From CAYZTD01 sp964473335 (GTDB lineage Archaea > Thermoplasmatota > E2 > DHVEG-1), in the NCBI GenBank assembly GCA_964473335.1, contig CAYYOO010000027.1, positions 1-19,212 on the forward strand: a stretch of DNA of 19,212 nt, in the 5' to 3' direction. The notes under the pieces were generated by a model. It was not told the DNA's origin. It saw only the letters and a program-made list of their open reading frames with translations, and did no database searches. Below are positions 7,659 through 15,996 of this stretch, one piece after another; positions within the stretch are counted from its first letter, which is position 1, and each line of letters opens with the position of its first letter. The translations under genes were made by a program, and so were the position numbers.

Positions 7659-10600
7659 ACCTTTTTTTCAAAATATCGATTATTCCACCAAAAAAGCCAA
7701 TCAAAGCAGCCGAGATACATAAATAAAAACCAGTTCCTAGACCCCAATGTGCCTGCATCTGAGTATTTTCTTTAGTTGGTAATAAAACATTCAACTCTCC
7801 ATTACCTATAAGACTTCCGAGACTGAATTCTGTTATTTTTGACATTCCAAAAATAAAAGCAACAGAGACAATAAACAAAAACATGGCGCTTGCTACAATT
7901 AAAACCTTTGCAAATCTTCTTTTATAGAAAATGTTTGGAATAAAACTAATGCCAATGAGGATAAACCCAGAGACAGAAACAATAAGTAATATATATAAGA
8001 AATCAACAAAAATATCAGGTATTGTTGAAAGGTCATAATGTATCTCCTCATCGATAGTCGTTTTTTCAATCATTATCTGAGGGTGAATATAAACATCTGT
8101 ATCTTTTGAAATACCTTCATCTTTGTTTAATGCATCTAAACACCACCATGGTTGAAAAATTGAAATTAAAATCAAACTCATGGCAATAATTTTCAAAAAT
8201 GTGTTTAAACTAATTTTCTTAAAAATTAAGAGGAAAGATATTTCAAAAATAAAAATAATAGTTAATAGAATTACAAGTGAAGGTAAAACTGATTTTTCTT
8301 TTGTTACAACTTTAACATCCTTATCATTTGTAAGGATTATATTTTTAAAACCAACTATCTCTCCATCAGATCTGACTTGGATCTGGTACTCGCCGGGTGG
8401 GATAAAAAAATGTGAATTTTTCTCAAGACAATCTGAGATTTTTTTATTTTTTCTAAAAATTTCAATATTTTTCTTTTCAGATATCTTGTTTCCTCTAGAG
8501 TCTAATATGCCAATATCTAATCTATATAATGCATCAAAATCTAAATCAATTTCTTTATCTGATGATTTTAGATAAATAGGTAAGGAGTCAGAGTAACCTC
8601 CATATGAAATATGTAAAGTGTATTTTGCAGGAGGTAAACTTAAAAAAGTATATTGCCCATAGCCATGTTTATCTGGTTTTATCTGGTTTTTAGAACTATT
8701 TGAACTTGTTAGGTATGTGTTAATATCAACCCCTGGTGGAAAACCTAACTTATCAAAGATATTAATTTTTAAATCATACAGTTCTATTTTTTTCCTAATT
8801 TTGGTATCTAAAAAACCTATTTCCTCGTTTATCAAATTAAATCCTTTGTAAAAACCCTCTAATTTGTATTTATAAAATAAATTAATTGGAGCAGTAAATG
8901 TGGTGTCTGTAGAATTCGTAATTATCTTGCTATCTATTATTATATCGTTCTTGTATAAAATTAATTCTAGATCTTTTATTGGATTTTTTTGTTGATTAGA
9001 GATATGTAATCTAATATTCTTAGGCCATGTGCAGTAAACATTTATTTCCTTATCTTTTTTTATTTTAACAGGTTCGACACCTATATATAAAGTAGTTTTT
9101 TTACCAATGTCCCTAAAAATTTTAACAATATAGTCTCCTTGCGATAGTTTTGGAAATATTATTTTAGGAGGTCCTAAAAAAGGTTTTTCTGCTGTCTCTT
9201 TTGCAATTAATTTTCCATCTTTATATAATTCAGCACGAATTTGGGTTAGTGAAATATCTTTTAAATTTGCTAAAATTGGATTGGAAAGGATTCTTCCTGT
9301 TAATCGTGGTACAACTGTTAAAGTATATATTTTTTGTTCATCAATAGTTTTTCCTTCACTGTAGTCTTTTCTATGTTCTATTAGTTTATGAAATAGATCA
9401 GCTTCATCCTGAATATGGGTGTATCCTCCTTCTTCAGAAGTAAAAAACTCTGCATCATATTCAACGTTCAGCCCATTTCTAATTTGTAGATCATGTGTAC
9501 CACCTTTCTCATATGAATTTCTACCATAATTGATTGCTAAATAATCTATTTCTGCACCTAATGCATTCATATATTCGTTTACAGCAACCTTCATCTGTAC
9601 TCCGTCCCTGTCTATATCATTAGGTTCGATTATTCCAGAGTTGGAATTTAATATAATGGCATGTGCTTTCCCTGTTTTTCCTTCATCGTAAGAAAACCAT
9701 GATTTTTCGCCTAGATCGCAGTCGTCTGTATATGGTATAATCCACTCCCGGGTTTTTCCCTCAGGGTCTTGATTTATTAAATATTCACGAATATTTCCTT
9801 CTTCGCTATATACATGTAAAAAAGGGAGTATTTCTCCGAATCTCATTTTATCTATTTTTTCACTTTTTGATTGATATGAGATAATTGCTCCATATCGCCC
9901 ATCGACATTTACTATTCCTTTTACCATATCATCTTTTAAAACCTCATGTTTGACATGGACATTTATTCTTTTATTTTCAGTAGGGCAATAGTAATATTTG
10001 TAAGTGTTTGATGTTCTAAGATTATTTCCTTGTGATGTACTAATTATTTTAAATTCTACCATTAAATTTCCGTCTTCGAGAATTTGTTTTGATACTAAAT
10101 CGTGATCTGAAGAAATTTCATCTTCATACTCACTTCCTTTATGATAAGAAAAACAGAAAGATGCAATATTATCTGAGTTCCTTATGCCAAATTCTGTAGC
10201 CTTTGGTTTCATTTTTACAACTGTTTGAGAAAGTCTTCTATGAAACACTTTTCCTTTTTGCCCTACTCCAAATACACAGTAACCATTTTCAGTAATTTTG
10301 TAGTAGTCCCCTTCGGCTTTGATTCCAGTGATTGGCTCATAATAATAATAAGAATCCTCAATATTTACATAATCTAAATAATTAGGATCTTCTTTTTGTT
10401 TATCATCGTAATAAACAAAATATCTTTCTTTTCCATCAGCAAACTCGGGTATTAAAAAAACTATACCGCATTTTTGTACAAACATTTGTCCTTCTTTTCG
10501 CTCTATATCATATATCTGAGAATCTAGTTCATGCCATTTTTTTCCATCCCAGCAACATACTCTAATGGAATTTCTTGATTCGTTTCTTGCCCAACATGGA

Positions 10601-10803
10601 TTTTTAAACTCAAAAGCTATGTCGATAGGCTGATATTTTGCTGATACTGAAATTGTTGAAATAGGTATTTGTATTTCTTGTCTATATGACCATTCATTAT
10701 TCCAATTTGGTAGTTCATCTTCAGCAAAGACTAGATTAACTGATGTAAGTGAAAAAATTTGAATAATTATTATGAGATAAACTATGGTTTTTTTTGAAAT
10801 CAT
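7639..10803 (-). CDS. Very large exported surface protein with C-terminal membrane domain
   Basis: A 1054-aa protein of no recognised named function. Residues 1-27 form a clear Sec signal peptide with a VFA|ED cleavage site. The start of the mature protein (NWNNEWSYRQEIQIP, then GKERYFVYYDD near 130) resembles the first part of DUF2341-like archaeal surface proteins. A long, mostly beta, Tyr- and Asp-rich region follows, with scattered Cys (including an adjacent CC pair near 82). From about 510 to 835 I see four loosely similar beta-sandwich modules ending in patterns such as PPAKYTLHI, PPGEYQIQV and SQGDYIVKI, like carboxypeptidase-regulatory or PEGA-type folds. Five hydrophobic helices at about 840-862, 866-886, 927-952, 963-985 and 1019-1043 anchor it; a QPWW motif ends the second. 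It is divergent from a PKD lipoprotein and probably displayed on the cell surface. Confidence 0.85.
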   Translation of the reverse strand: MISKKTIVYLIIIIQIFSLTSVNLVFAEDELPNWNNEWSYRQEIQIPISTISVSAKYQPIDIAFEFKNPCWARNESRNSIRVCCWDGKKWHELDSQIYDIERKEGQMFVQKCGIVFLIPEFADGKERYFVYYDDKQKEDPNYLDYVNIEDSYYYYEPITGIKAEGDYYKITENGYCVFGVGQKGKVFHRRLSQTVVKMKPKATEFGIRNSDNIASFCFSYHKGSEYEDEISSDHDLVSKQILEDGNLMVEFKIISTSQGNNLRTSNTYKYYYCPTENKRINVHVKHEVLKDDMVKGIVNVDGRYGAIISYQSKSEKIDKMRFGEILPFLHVYSEEGNIREYLINQDPEGKTREWIIPYTDDCDLGEKSWFSYDEGKTGKAHAIILNSNSGIIEPNDIDRDGVQMKVAVNEYMNALGAEIDYLAINYGRNSYEKGGTHDLQIRNGLNVEYDAEFFTSEEGGYTHIQDEADLFHKLIEHRKDYSEGKTIDEQKIYTLTVVPRLTGRILSNPILANLKDISLTQIRAELYKDGKLIAKETAEKPFLGPPKIIFPKLSQGDYIVKIFRDIGKKTTLYIGVEPVKIKKDKEINVYCTWPKNIRLHISNQQKNPIKDLELILYKNDIIIDSKIITNSTDTTFTAPINLFYKYKLEGFYKGFNLINEEIGFLDTKIRKKIELYDLKINIFDKLGFPPGVDINTYLTSSNSSKNQIKPDKHGYGQYTFLSLPPAKYTLHISYGGYSDSLPIYLKSSDKEIDLDFDALYRLDIGILDSRGNKISEKKNIEIFRKNKKISDCLEKNSHFFIPPGEYQIQVRSDGEIVGFKNIILTNDKDVKVVTKEKSVLPSLVILLTIIFIFEISFLLIFKKISLNTFLKIIAMSLILISIFQPWWCLDALNKDEGISKDTDVYIHPQIMIEKTTIDEEIHYDLSTIPDIFVDFLYILLIVSVSGFILIGISFIPNIFYKRRFAKVLIVASAMFLFIVSVAFIFGMSKITEFSLGSLIGNGELNVLLPTKENTQMQAHWGLGTGFYLCISAALIGFFGGIIDILKKRFNLKIF

Positions 10804-10831
10804 TTGTTAAACCTAATTTTCGGCTTTTTTT

Positions 10832-10840
10832 TATTTATAA
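10832..10840 (-). promoter_or_regulatory. Candidate TATA box of the surface-protein gene
   Basis: On the minus strand the sequence TTATAAATA lies about 30 bases before the ATG at 10803. A transcript would begin near 10811, leaving a leader of under ten bases with no strong ribosome binding site. Confidence 0.45.
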
Positions 10841-10882
10841 TAATAGTTTACTTAATTATGTTATAAACCTTTCCGTAAAAAT

Positions 10883-10891
10883 TTATTAATA
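10883..10891 (+). promoter_or_regulatory. Candidate TATA box of the PKD lipoprotein gene
   Basis: TTATTAATA at 10883-10891 would place transcription start near 10910, giving a leader of about twelve bases that holds only a weak AGGG seven bases before the ATG at 10922. Together with the TATA box at 10832-10840, it makes the 118-base divergent spacer a double promoter. Confidence 0.35.
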
Positions 10892-10921
10892 TTGTCGTAA
10901 ATTATATAATGCAGGGAATTT

Positions 10922-11758
10922 ATGAATAAAATAGAAAAAATCAAATTTTTTTCAGTTATTTTGCTAATTTTGTTTATTTCTGTTATATTTAGCGGCTGTA
11001 TAAAAGATGATGAAACATTAAGTTCAGTCAAACAAATTAAAGATGAAAGTTTCATAGAAATAAATGCACCTAAAAAGGCTTTTTTCAACGAAGATATTAA
11101 TTTTAATATCGAAAAAAATGAAGATATTGATTATGATATCTTATCATACACATGGAATTTTCAAGATGGAAAAAAATTAAATGGACAAAGCGTCAGCTAC
11201 AATTATGATTTTTCAAAGGATATGGAAATCGAATATCCCTTAGTTTATACAATAACTCTTTGCACTCTCTGTAGTGATAAGTCTATTAGAACAACCGAAC
11301 ATAGAATAAAATTATATCCCAAAGAATTTGTCTTATTTTTAGACGAAAATAGTTTAGAAAAAAACATTCCTGAATCAAGAAAAGATAAAATTTCCAACGA
11401 AATTCTTGAAACAAATCAGGAAAATGAAAAAATTTATAGTTTGGAAAATGCAATTTATTTAGATAAATGTAAATGGGAAGGTAAGTTATTTATTAAAAAA
11501 CCTCTTTTGTGTAAAATTAAAGATGTTAAAATTATCTTATTTAACCAAGACAATATTAAAATTTCTGAAGGTCAATTGAATAAAGACGTTTCATTATTTG
11601 ATGTGAATAGTTGTCTAGTTATCAGAGGGGAAATTTCAGAAAAGGTTTTATTTAAAAAAGCAAAAATAGTTATTGAGTCTTCTTCTTTTTTATTTGATCT
11701 TAAAATTCAATATGGTGGGGTAAATCCAAGTCAATTAGTATTTAATTTTGTTAAATAG
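10922..11758 (+). CDS. Predicted archaeal lipoprotein with a PKD-like domain
   Basis: A 278-aa exported protein. The N-terminus has a Lys-rich start, a hydrophobic stretch and the lipobox FSGC with Cys26, so the mature protein is probably lipid-anchored on the outer face of the membrane. Residues of about 46-133 look like a PKD-type beta-sandwich: the segment TWNFQDG matches the family's YxWDFGDG pattern and is followed by the VYTITL strand and a CTLC pair. The C-terminal 140 residues are a second, probably beta-rich, domain that I do not recognise. PKD domains usually mediate binding between surface proteins or to polysaccharide. The gene is divergent from the 1054-aa surface protein across 118 bases, so the two may be expressed together; this is inference. 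Confidence 0.8.
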   Translation: MNKIEKIKFFSVILLILFISVIFSGCIKDDETLSSVKQIKDESFIEINAPKKAFFNEDINFNIEKNEDIDYDILSYTWNFQDGKKLNGQSVSYNYDFSKDMEIEYPLVYTITLCTLCSDKSIRTTEHRIKLYPKEFVLFLDENSLEKNIPESRKDKISNEILETNQENEKIYSLENAIYLDKCKWEGKLFIKKPLLCKIKDVKIILFNQDNIKISEGQLNKDVSLFDVNSCLVIRGEISEKVLFKKAKIVIESSSFLFDLKIQYGGVNPSQLVFNFVK

Positions 11759-11815
11759 TATACAAATTTTACTTTTCCAAAATCTTAAAATAATCTTATT
11801 CTTTTTAGCCTCATT

Positions 11816-12325
11816 ATGGATGCTTTAGACGCGATTTATAAAAGAAGAAGCATTAGAGATTACACTGAAGAAGAGATTCCTGATGATTTAATTAAGAAAA
11901 TTTTGAAAGCAGGTTTTTCTGCTCCCTCTGCTGCTAATCAACAACCTTGGCATTTCATAGTGATTGATGATCAAAGTATTCTTGATAAGGTCCCCGGTTT
12001 CCATGAGAGAGCAAAGTTTATCACAGAGGCAAAAAAAGCGATACTTGTTTGCTCAGATAAAAAACTTGAGAAAATTAAAAACTATTGGCCTATTGACTGT
12101 AGTGCGGCAACTGAAAACATGCTTCTTTCCGCTAGAGCTCTTGGACTTGGAGGCTGCTGGATTGGAATATATCCTCAGGAAAATAGAATAAAAGAACTCA
12201 AAAAGATATTTTCCTTACCTGAATCTGTAATTCCGTTTTCCATTGTAGCATTAGGTTTTACAACCAAAGAACAAAATGAAGTTGACAGATACAATGAAGA
12301 TAGAATCCATTATAATAAATGGTAG
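11816..12325 (+). CDS. Nitroreductase-family FMN oxidoreductase
   Basis: A 169-aa member of the nitroreductase superfamily: flavin enzymes that use NAD(P)H to reduce nitro compounds, quinones, enones or flavins. The substrate cannot be told from the sequence. The family's FMN-binding start YKRRSIRDYT is at residues 8-17. It is followed by the AGFSAPSAANQQPW loop, the helix carrying DCSAATENMLLSARALGLGG, and GCWIGIY, which contacts the flavin. The C-terminal SIVALGFTTKE segment is also standard. This is a compact form of the family, which usually functions as a dimer. It has its own weak upstream AT-rich element (TTAAAATAAT near 11785) and no ribosome binding site. It ends two bases before the convergent yjbQ gene. 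Confidence 0.92.
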   Translation: MDALDAIYKRRSIRDYTEEEIPDDLIKKILKAGFSAPSAANQQPWHFIVIDDQSILDKVPGFHERAKFITEAKKAILVCSDKKLEKIKNYWPIDCSAATENMLLSARALGLGGCWIGIYPQENRIKELKKIFSLPESVIPFSIVALGFTTKEQNEVDRYNEDRIHYNKW

Positions 12326-12327
12326 AT

Positions 12328-12747
12328 TTATTCTCCAACGATCTGAATAATAATATTTCTGTTTCTTTTACTTGTGTCAAGTTCTACAAAAACAATCTGT
12401 TGCCATGTACCATGAACAACCTTTCCTTTTATTAAAGGAAGAGTCACACTTGGGCCCATTAGACTTGCTCTAACATGAGAATGTCCATTGTCATCATGCC
12501 ATGTTTCATGATGGTTGTAATATTCATTTTTTGGAGCGATTTTTTCAAGAGCTCTTGGAAAATCTTTTTTTAAACCTGGTTCGTATTCAATTGTTGTAAG
12601 AGTACCTGTTGAGCCTGGATTGAAAACACATATTATACCATTTTTTATTTTTGATTTATCTGCTTTTTTTTGAATTTCATCAGTAATATCGATTATATCT
12701 ACTTCACCTTTTGTTTTAACATTTATTTCATCATTATAAACAGTCAT
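12328..12747 (-). CDS. yjbQ: YjbQ/UPF0047 family protein (thiamine-phosphate-synthase-like)
   Basis: A 139-aa protein of the widespread YjbQ/UPF0047 family. The diagnostic stretches are present: NPGSTGTLTTIEYEPG in the N-terminal half, HHETWHDDNGHSHVRASLMG around residues 80-99 with its cluster of conserved His, and HGTWQQIVFVELD near the end. Some family members have weak thiamine-phosphate synthase activity, but the true role is not settled, so the enzymatic name should be used with care. The length is typical and the fold is expected to be a trimeric beta-barrel. It lies downstream of pyrK, 23 bases away. A TATA-like ATATAAAAA on the minus strand (about 12769-12777) could give a leaderless transcript independent of the pyr genes. 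Confidence 0.92.
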   Translation of the reverse strand: MTVYNDEINVKTKGEVDIIDITDEIQKKADKSKIKNGIICVFNPGSTGTLTTIEYEPGLKKDFPRALEKIAPKNEYYNHHETWHDDNGHSHVRASLMGPSVTLPLIKGKVVHGTWQQIVFVELDTSKRNRNIIIQIVGE

Positions 12748-12770
12748 TTTAACACATCAAAAAATAATTT

Positions 12771-13550
12771 TTATATTGGTATTTTTTTCCCTGAACAATC
12801 CTTTTTATATTTTCCAAAATCGTCTATTTTTCTAAGAGTTTTTCCATCAAATATTGGGCCTTCTTTACAAACACGAAGTCCATTGCCAATTGTACATTGT
12901 CCACATATACCAAATCCACATTTCATATATCGTTCAAGACTTGCCTGAATAGGTATATTAGTATGGGTTTCAATTATTTTTTTCATCATAATCTCTGGGC
13001 CACAAATATAAATTCCCGAGAAATCTTCATTTTTGATTATTTTTTTAAGGATATCTGTAGTAAATCCCTTTTCTCCACAGCTTCCATCATCTGTACAGAT
13101 AAAACAATCAGTTTTTAGATTTTTAAGTCTTTTTTCAAAGAATAATTCTTTTTTTGTTTTTGCTCCAATTATCACTTTTGTTTTAATATTATTTTTTATT
13201 GCTGATTCTACAGCTGGTGCTATCATAGCAATACCTGTCCCACCAGCTATAAATAGTGCTTTTTTGCCATTTATTTTAAAACCATTTCCATATGGCCCTC
13301 TTATTCCTATTTTATCTCCTTTTTTAAGTTTGAACAAGGCTTTTGTTGCCTCACCAACTATTCTAAAGGTTATGCCTTTTATTTCTTCTTCAATGTAAGA
13401 AACACTCATAGGTATTTCATCAACACTGGGTATCCATATCATATAAAATTGACCTGAAATGATTTTTTCTTTATGTTTGAATTTTATTGTTTTTATTGTA
13501 TCGTTTTCTTTTTTTGTATCAATAATCTCTGTGATAGTTGGATAATTCAT
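12771..13550 (-). CDS. pyrK: Dihydroorotate dehydrogenase B, electron transfer subunit
   Basis: Iron-sulfur flavoprotein that passes electrons from dihydroorotate oxidation in PyrD to NAD+. It has the ferredoxin-reductase layout: an N-terminal FAD-binding barrel (about 1-100, with GQFYMIW and the RGPYGNGF motif), an NAD-binding domain opening with FIAGGTGIAMIAP, and a C-terminal [2Fe-2S] site. The cluster ligands are Cys211, Cys216, Cys219 and Cys228 in the pattern C-x4-C-x2-C-x8-C, exactly as expected for PyrK. The length of 259 aa is normal. Its ATG overlaps the pyrD stop codon by four bases (ATGA), so the two subunits are translated together and form the usual PyrD-PyrK heterotetramer. All key residues are present. 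Confidence 0.95.
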   Translation of the reverse strand: MNYPTITEIIDTKKENDTIKTIKFKHKEKIISGQFYMIWIPSVDEIPMSVSYIEEEIKGITFRIVGEATKALFKLKKGDKIGIRGPYGNGFKINGKKALFIAGGTGIAMIAPAVESAIKNNIKTKVIIGAKTKKELFFEKRLKNLKTDCFICTDDGSCGEKGFTTDILKKIIKNEDFSGIYICGPEIMMKKIIETHTNIPIQASLERYMKCGFGICGQCTIGNGLRVCKEGPIFDGKTLRKIDDFGKYKKDCSGKKIPI

Positions 13551-14452
13551 TGATGAGCAACTCCAATTATTTCATTTAGATTTTTGTAGTTATTTTTTTT
13601 CATCCAAGTTTTTATTTCTGAATTTATTTTATTAAATACATCTATTTCTCTATAATACACTGCTGATCCAATTTGTACTGCTGATGCACCTGCCATAATA
13701 TATTCGATGGCATCCTCACCATTGCTTATACCACCGCAGCCAATTATAGGAATATTTGTATTTTCAAATATTTCATATACACATCTTATTCCAATTGGTT
13801 TAATTGCAGGGCCTGAATAACCTCCTATTTTATTTGATAAAACAGGTTTTTTAATATCTATATCGATTTTCATAGCTTTCACTGTATTAATTGCAACAAT
13901 AGCATCTGCATTTCCTTTTTCAGCTGCCATTGCAATTTTAACAATATCGGTTAAGTTAGGAGATATTTTTACAAAAACAGGGATATTTACTGTTTTTTTT
14001 ATATTTTTTACAATATCTTCTACTAAATTTGGGTCTGATCCTATCTCTAAACCATATCCTTTAGCATGTGGGCAGCTCATGTTTAGTTCTATTGCATCAA
14101 CTTTGTACTTTTCCATTTTGTTTGCTATTTTTACAAAATCTTTTATGCCTGATCCATAAACACTTCCAATTATTGGAGACTTAAGTTTTTTTAAACCTCT
14201 AATTTCTTCTGAAAAGTTGTCAATACCGGGATTTGGTAAACCCATTGCATTTAACATACCATTTTTAAGTTCGATAACTGTAGGGTTTGGATATCCTTCT
14301 CTGGAGTTTAATCCAATTGATTTTGTTACAACTGCTCCAGCTCCAGATTTTATAATTCTTTTCATGCTGCCTGCATCTTCATCCATAACACCTGATGCAA
14401 GAATAGCAGGATTTTGAAGCTTAATTTCTCCTATTTTTGTAGGAATTTCCAA
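13547..14452 (-). CDS. pyrD: Dihydroorotate dehydrogenase B, catalytic subunit
   Basis: FMN enzyme that oxidises dihydroorotate to orotate in pyrimidine synthesis; class 1B because it pairs with PyrK. Length is 301 aa. Visible motifs are the N-terminal NPAILASGVMDEDAG, the AVVTKSIGLNSREGYPNP loop, the active-site segment ELNMSCPH with Cys127 as the catalytic base, and the FMN phosphate-binding GCGGISNGEDAIEYIMAGA. The Asn that usually follows SCP is His129 here. No ATG is available. The start is TTG at 14452, supported by AGGTG at 14461-14465 with an eight-base spacing; no in-frame alternative lies just upstream. The gene is first in a pyrD-pyrK unit and divergent from the C13 protease gene across about 130 bases. 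Confidence 0.95.
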   Translation of the reverse strand: MEIPTKIGEIKLQNPAILASGVMDEDAGSMKRIIKSGAGAVVTKSIGLNSREGYPNPTVIELKNGMLNAMGLPNPGIDNFSEEIRGLKKLKSPIIGSVYGSGIKDFVKIANKMEKYKVDAIELNMSCPHAKGYGLEIGSDPNLVEDIVKNIKKTVNIPVFVKISPNLTDIVKIAMAAEKGNADAIVAINTVKAMKIDIDIKKPVLSNKIGGYSGPAIKPIGIRCVYEIFENTNIPIIGCGGISNGEDAIEYIMAGASAVQIGSAVYYREIDVFNKINSEIKTWMKKNNYKNLNEIIGVAHQ

Positions 14453-14504
14453 CCTTATAACACCTGGTTAGTAAAATAAAAAGTAGTATTTAAAATCATT
14501 TTCT

Positions 14505-14518
14505 GATTTAAATATAAT
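14505..14518 (-). promoter_or_regulatory. Candidate promoter of pyrD
   Basis: On the minus strand the stretch ATTATATTTAAATC holds a TATA box that would start transcription near 14486. This leaves a leader of about 34 bases with the AGGTG site before the TTG start. A second TATA-like TTTTAAATA at 14487-14495 is possible but would put the start at the ribosome binding site itself. Confidence 0.4.
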
Positions 14519-14529
14519 TATGAAAACTT

Positions 14530-14537
14530 TTATATAT
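14530..14537 (+). promoter_or_regulatory. Candidate TATA box of the C13 protease gene
   Basis: GAAAAC followed by TTTTATATAT forms a BRE-like and TATA-like pair, predicting transcription start near 14556. A second element, CTATAATTATATGG (14547-14560), would make the transcript almost leaderless. There is no ribosome binding site before the ATG at 14583. Confidence 0.4.
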
Positions 14538-14582
14538 TTTAGATCGCTATAATTATATGGTATTTTAAATTTCGTGATACAT

Positions 14583-15929
14583 ATGAAAAAAAATATAACA
14601 TTAATTATGAGTTTATTTATGGTTCTAACTATTTTCTTGAGTACTAGTTTTGCAAATGTTTTTGGGTATGACAACACAAATATGATATCTAATAATAATT
14701 CGAGCGATGAGGATAGTTATGCGGTGATATATGTAGGAAGGTACTTTCCAAGATTGGATTTTAATAAATCAAATTGGGGGGGAGAAGGAGGTTGGAAAAA
14801 TTTAGAAACAATTCAGCAGTATTATACATGGTACCTTACAAGTGCTTCGAGGATATATAAGATGTTACAGGATAAATATGGTTATGATGATGATCATATA
14901 TTTTTAATAGTACAGAAACTTCCTGATTTTATTCAGGTATCTATAGAGGAAGAGGGGGATACTATTAAAAAAACATTTTTTAGAATCCCTGATATTTTTA
15001 ATCCTAAATGGATAGATGAAGAATATAGCTCTGATGAATCCGGCTTAGAAACTGTTCTAAAACAATTTAAACCCAATAAAGAAAACAGTCTTGATGATAA
15101 AGACACTTTGATTGTTTTTTATATTGATCATGGTGCTACAAAAAAGGACGGAACTAGTTATTTTGGTTGTCCTTTGAATAAAGTTGGTGATTTGTTTGGA
15201 TATTTTTCATATTTATTTAACCAAATAAATTCCTCAAAAATTAACATGGGATCAAAAATAGTTGAAAACACTCAGAAACTATTTCAGTTATTTGGATTAG
15301 GGGAAGATCCAGAAATATTAGAAGATCGAGAGTTTGCTGATTATGTTAAGGGTATAAAAGCAAAAATGATATTCGCACTTCAACCTTGTCACAGTGGCGG
15401 ATTTATAAAAGAGCTTAGCGCTAAAAATAGAATTGTTTGTACCTCATCTCGTATTTATGAGTTAGCGGATTCTTGGATTGGTCCGTTCATAGATGCATTA
15501 TATGGTGAAGAATTTAAGGTAGATAATCAAAATATTAACCCTGATTATAATAATGATGGTCTAATATCAATTAATGAAGCATATAAAGCAACCGCAGAAT
15601 TTGTAGACATTAAAAATTTTTCTCAAGATCCATTAATAGATGATAACGGGGATGGAATTGGACATCATTATTCAGAAGAAGGATATTTTGAAAATAATGA
15701 AACTGATTGCTCTAATGAAATTCCACCTGATGGTTGTCTTGCTAATCAAACATTTTTAAATCTCATTGGCGCTGATGAAAATGATGATGCAGCTAAGATT
15801 AAATCTGATAAGTCAAAATTTACAAAAATTGCTATTGAATCGCCAATATTAAGATTCATTAAAATGTTTGGTGAAAGATATTCTCATGTCTTAGACTTTT
15901 TAAAAACATTTTTTGTAAATTATCAATAG
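14583..15929 (+). CDS. Secreted legumain/caspase-like (C13 family) cysteine peptidase with calcium loops
   Basis: A 448-aa exported cysteine peptidase of the C13/caspase-like fold. Residues 1-24 or 1-28 form a signal peptide (MKKNITLIMSLFMVLTIFL, then STSFA). The catalytic His183 sits in VFYIDHGATKKDG and the catalytic Cys269 in ALQPCHSGGF, both after hydrophobic strands as in clan CD. Residues 321-332 (DYNNDGLISINE) are a textbook EF-hand calcium loop, and DDNGDGIGHH at 353-362 is a second Asp-rich calcium-type loop. No C-terminal anchor is seen, so it is probably released or held at the surface by other proteins. Clan CD enzymes cut after specific residues (Asn/Asp for legumain, Arg/Lys for others); the specificity here is not evident. 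I chose the ATG at 14583 for the better signal peptide; GTG at 14574 is in frame three codons earlier. Confidence 0.85.
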   Translation: MKKNITLIMSLFMVLTIFLSTSFANVFGYDNTNMISNNNSSDEDSYAVIYVGRYFPRLDFNKSNWGGEGGWKNLETIQQYYTWYLTSASRIYKMLQDKYGYDDDHIFLIVQKLPDFIQVSIEEEGDTIKKTFFRIPDIFNPKWIDEEYSSDESGLETVLKQFKPNKENSLDDKDTLIVFYIDHGATKKDGTSYFGCPLNKVGDLFGYFSYLFNQINSSKINMGSKIVENTQKLFQLFGLGEDPEILEDREFADYVKGIKAKMIFALQPCHSGGFIKELSAKNRIVCTSSRIYELADSWIGPFIDALYGEEFKVDNQNINPDYNNDGLISINEAYKATAEFVDIKNFSQDPLIDDNGDGIGHHYSEEGYFENNETDCSNEIPPDGCLANQTFLNLIGADENDDAAKIKSDKSKFTKIAIESPILRFIKMFGERYSHVLDFLKTFFVNYQ

Positions 15930-15996
15930 AGACCTCTTCAAAAATTTATTAACATATAACATTAAAATTAAATAACTAACTTTGTATTGAACGTGT

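Noticed and set aside
12897..13398. Plus-strand open frames inside the pyrK region
   Set aside because: They are reverse-strand shadows of pyrK, which has all expected FAD, NAD and iron-sulfur motifs.
10877..15952. The 13-base string AAAAATTTATTAA occurring upstream of both the lipoprotein gene (10877) and nop5 (15940)
   Set aside because: In such AT-rich sequence shared A/T strings of this length are expected by chance, and the distance to the two start codons differs (33 and 45 bases), so I do not call a shared regulatory motif.
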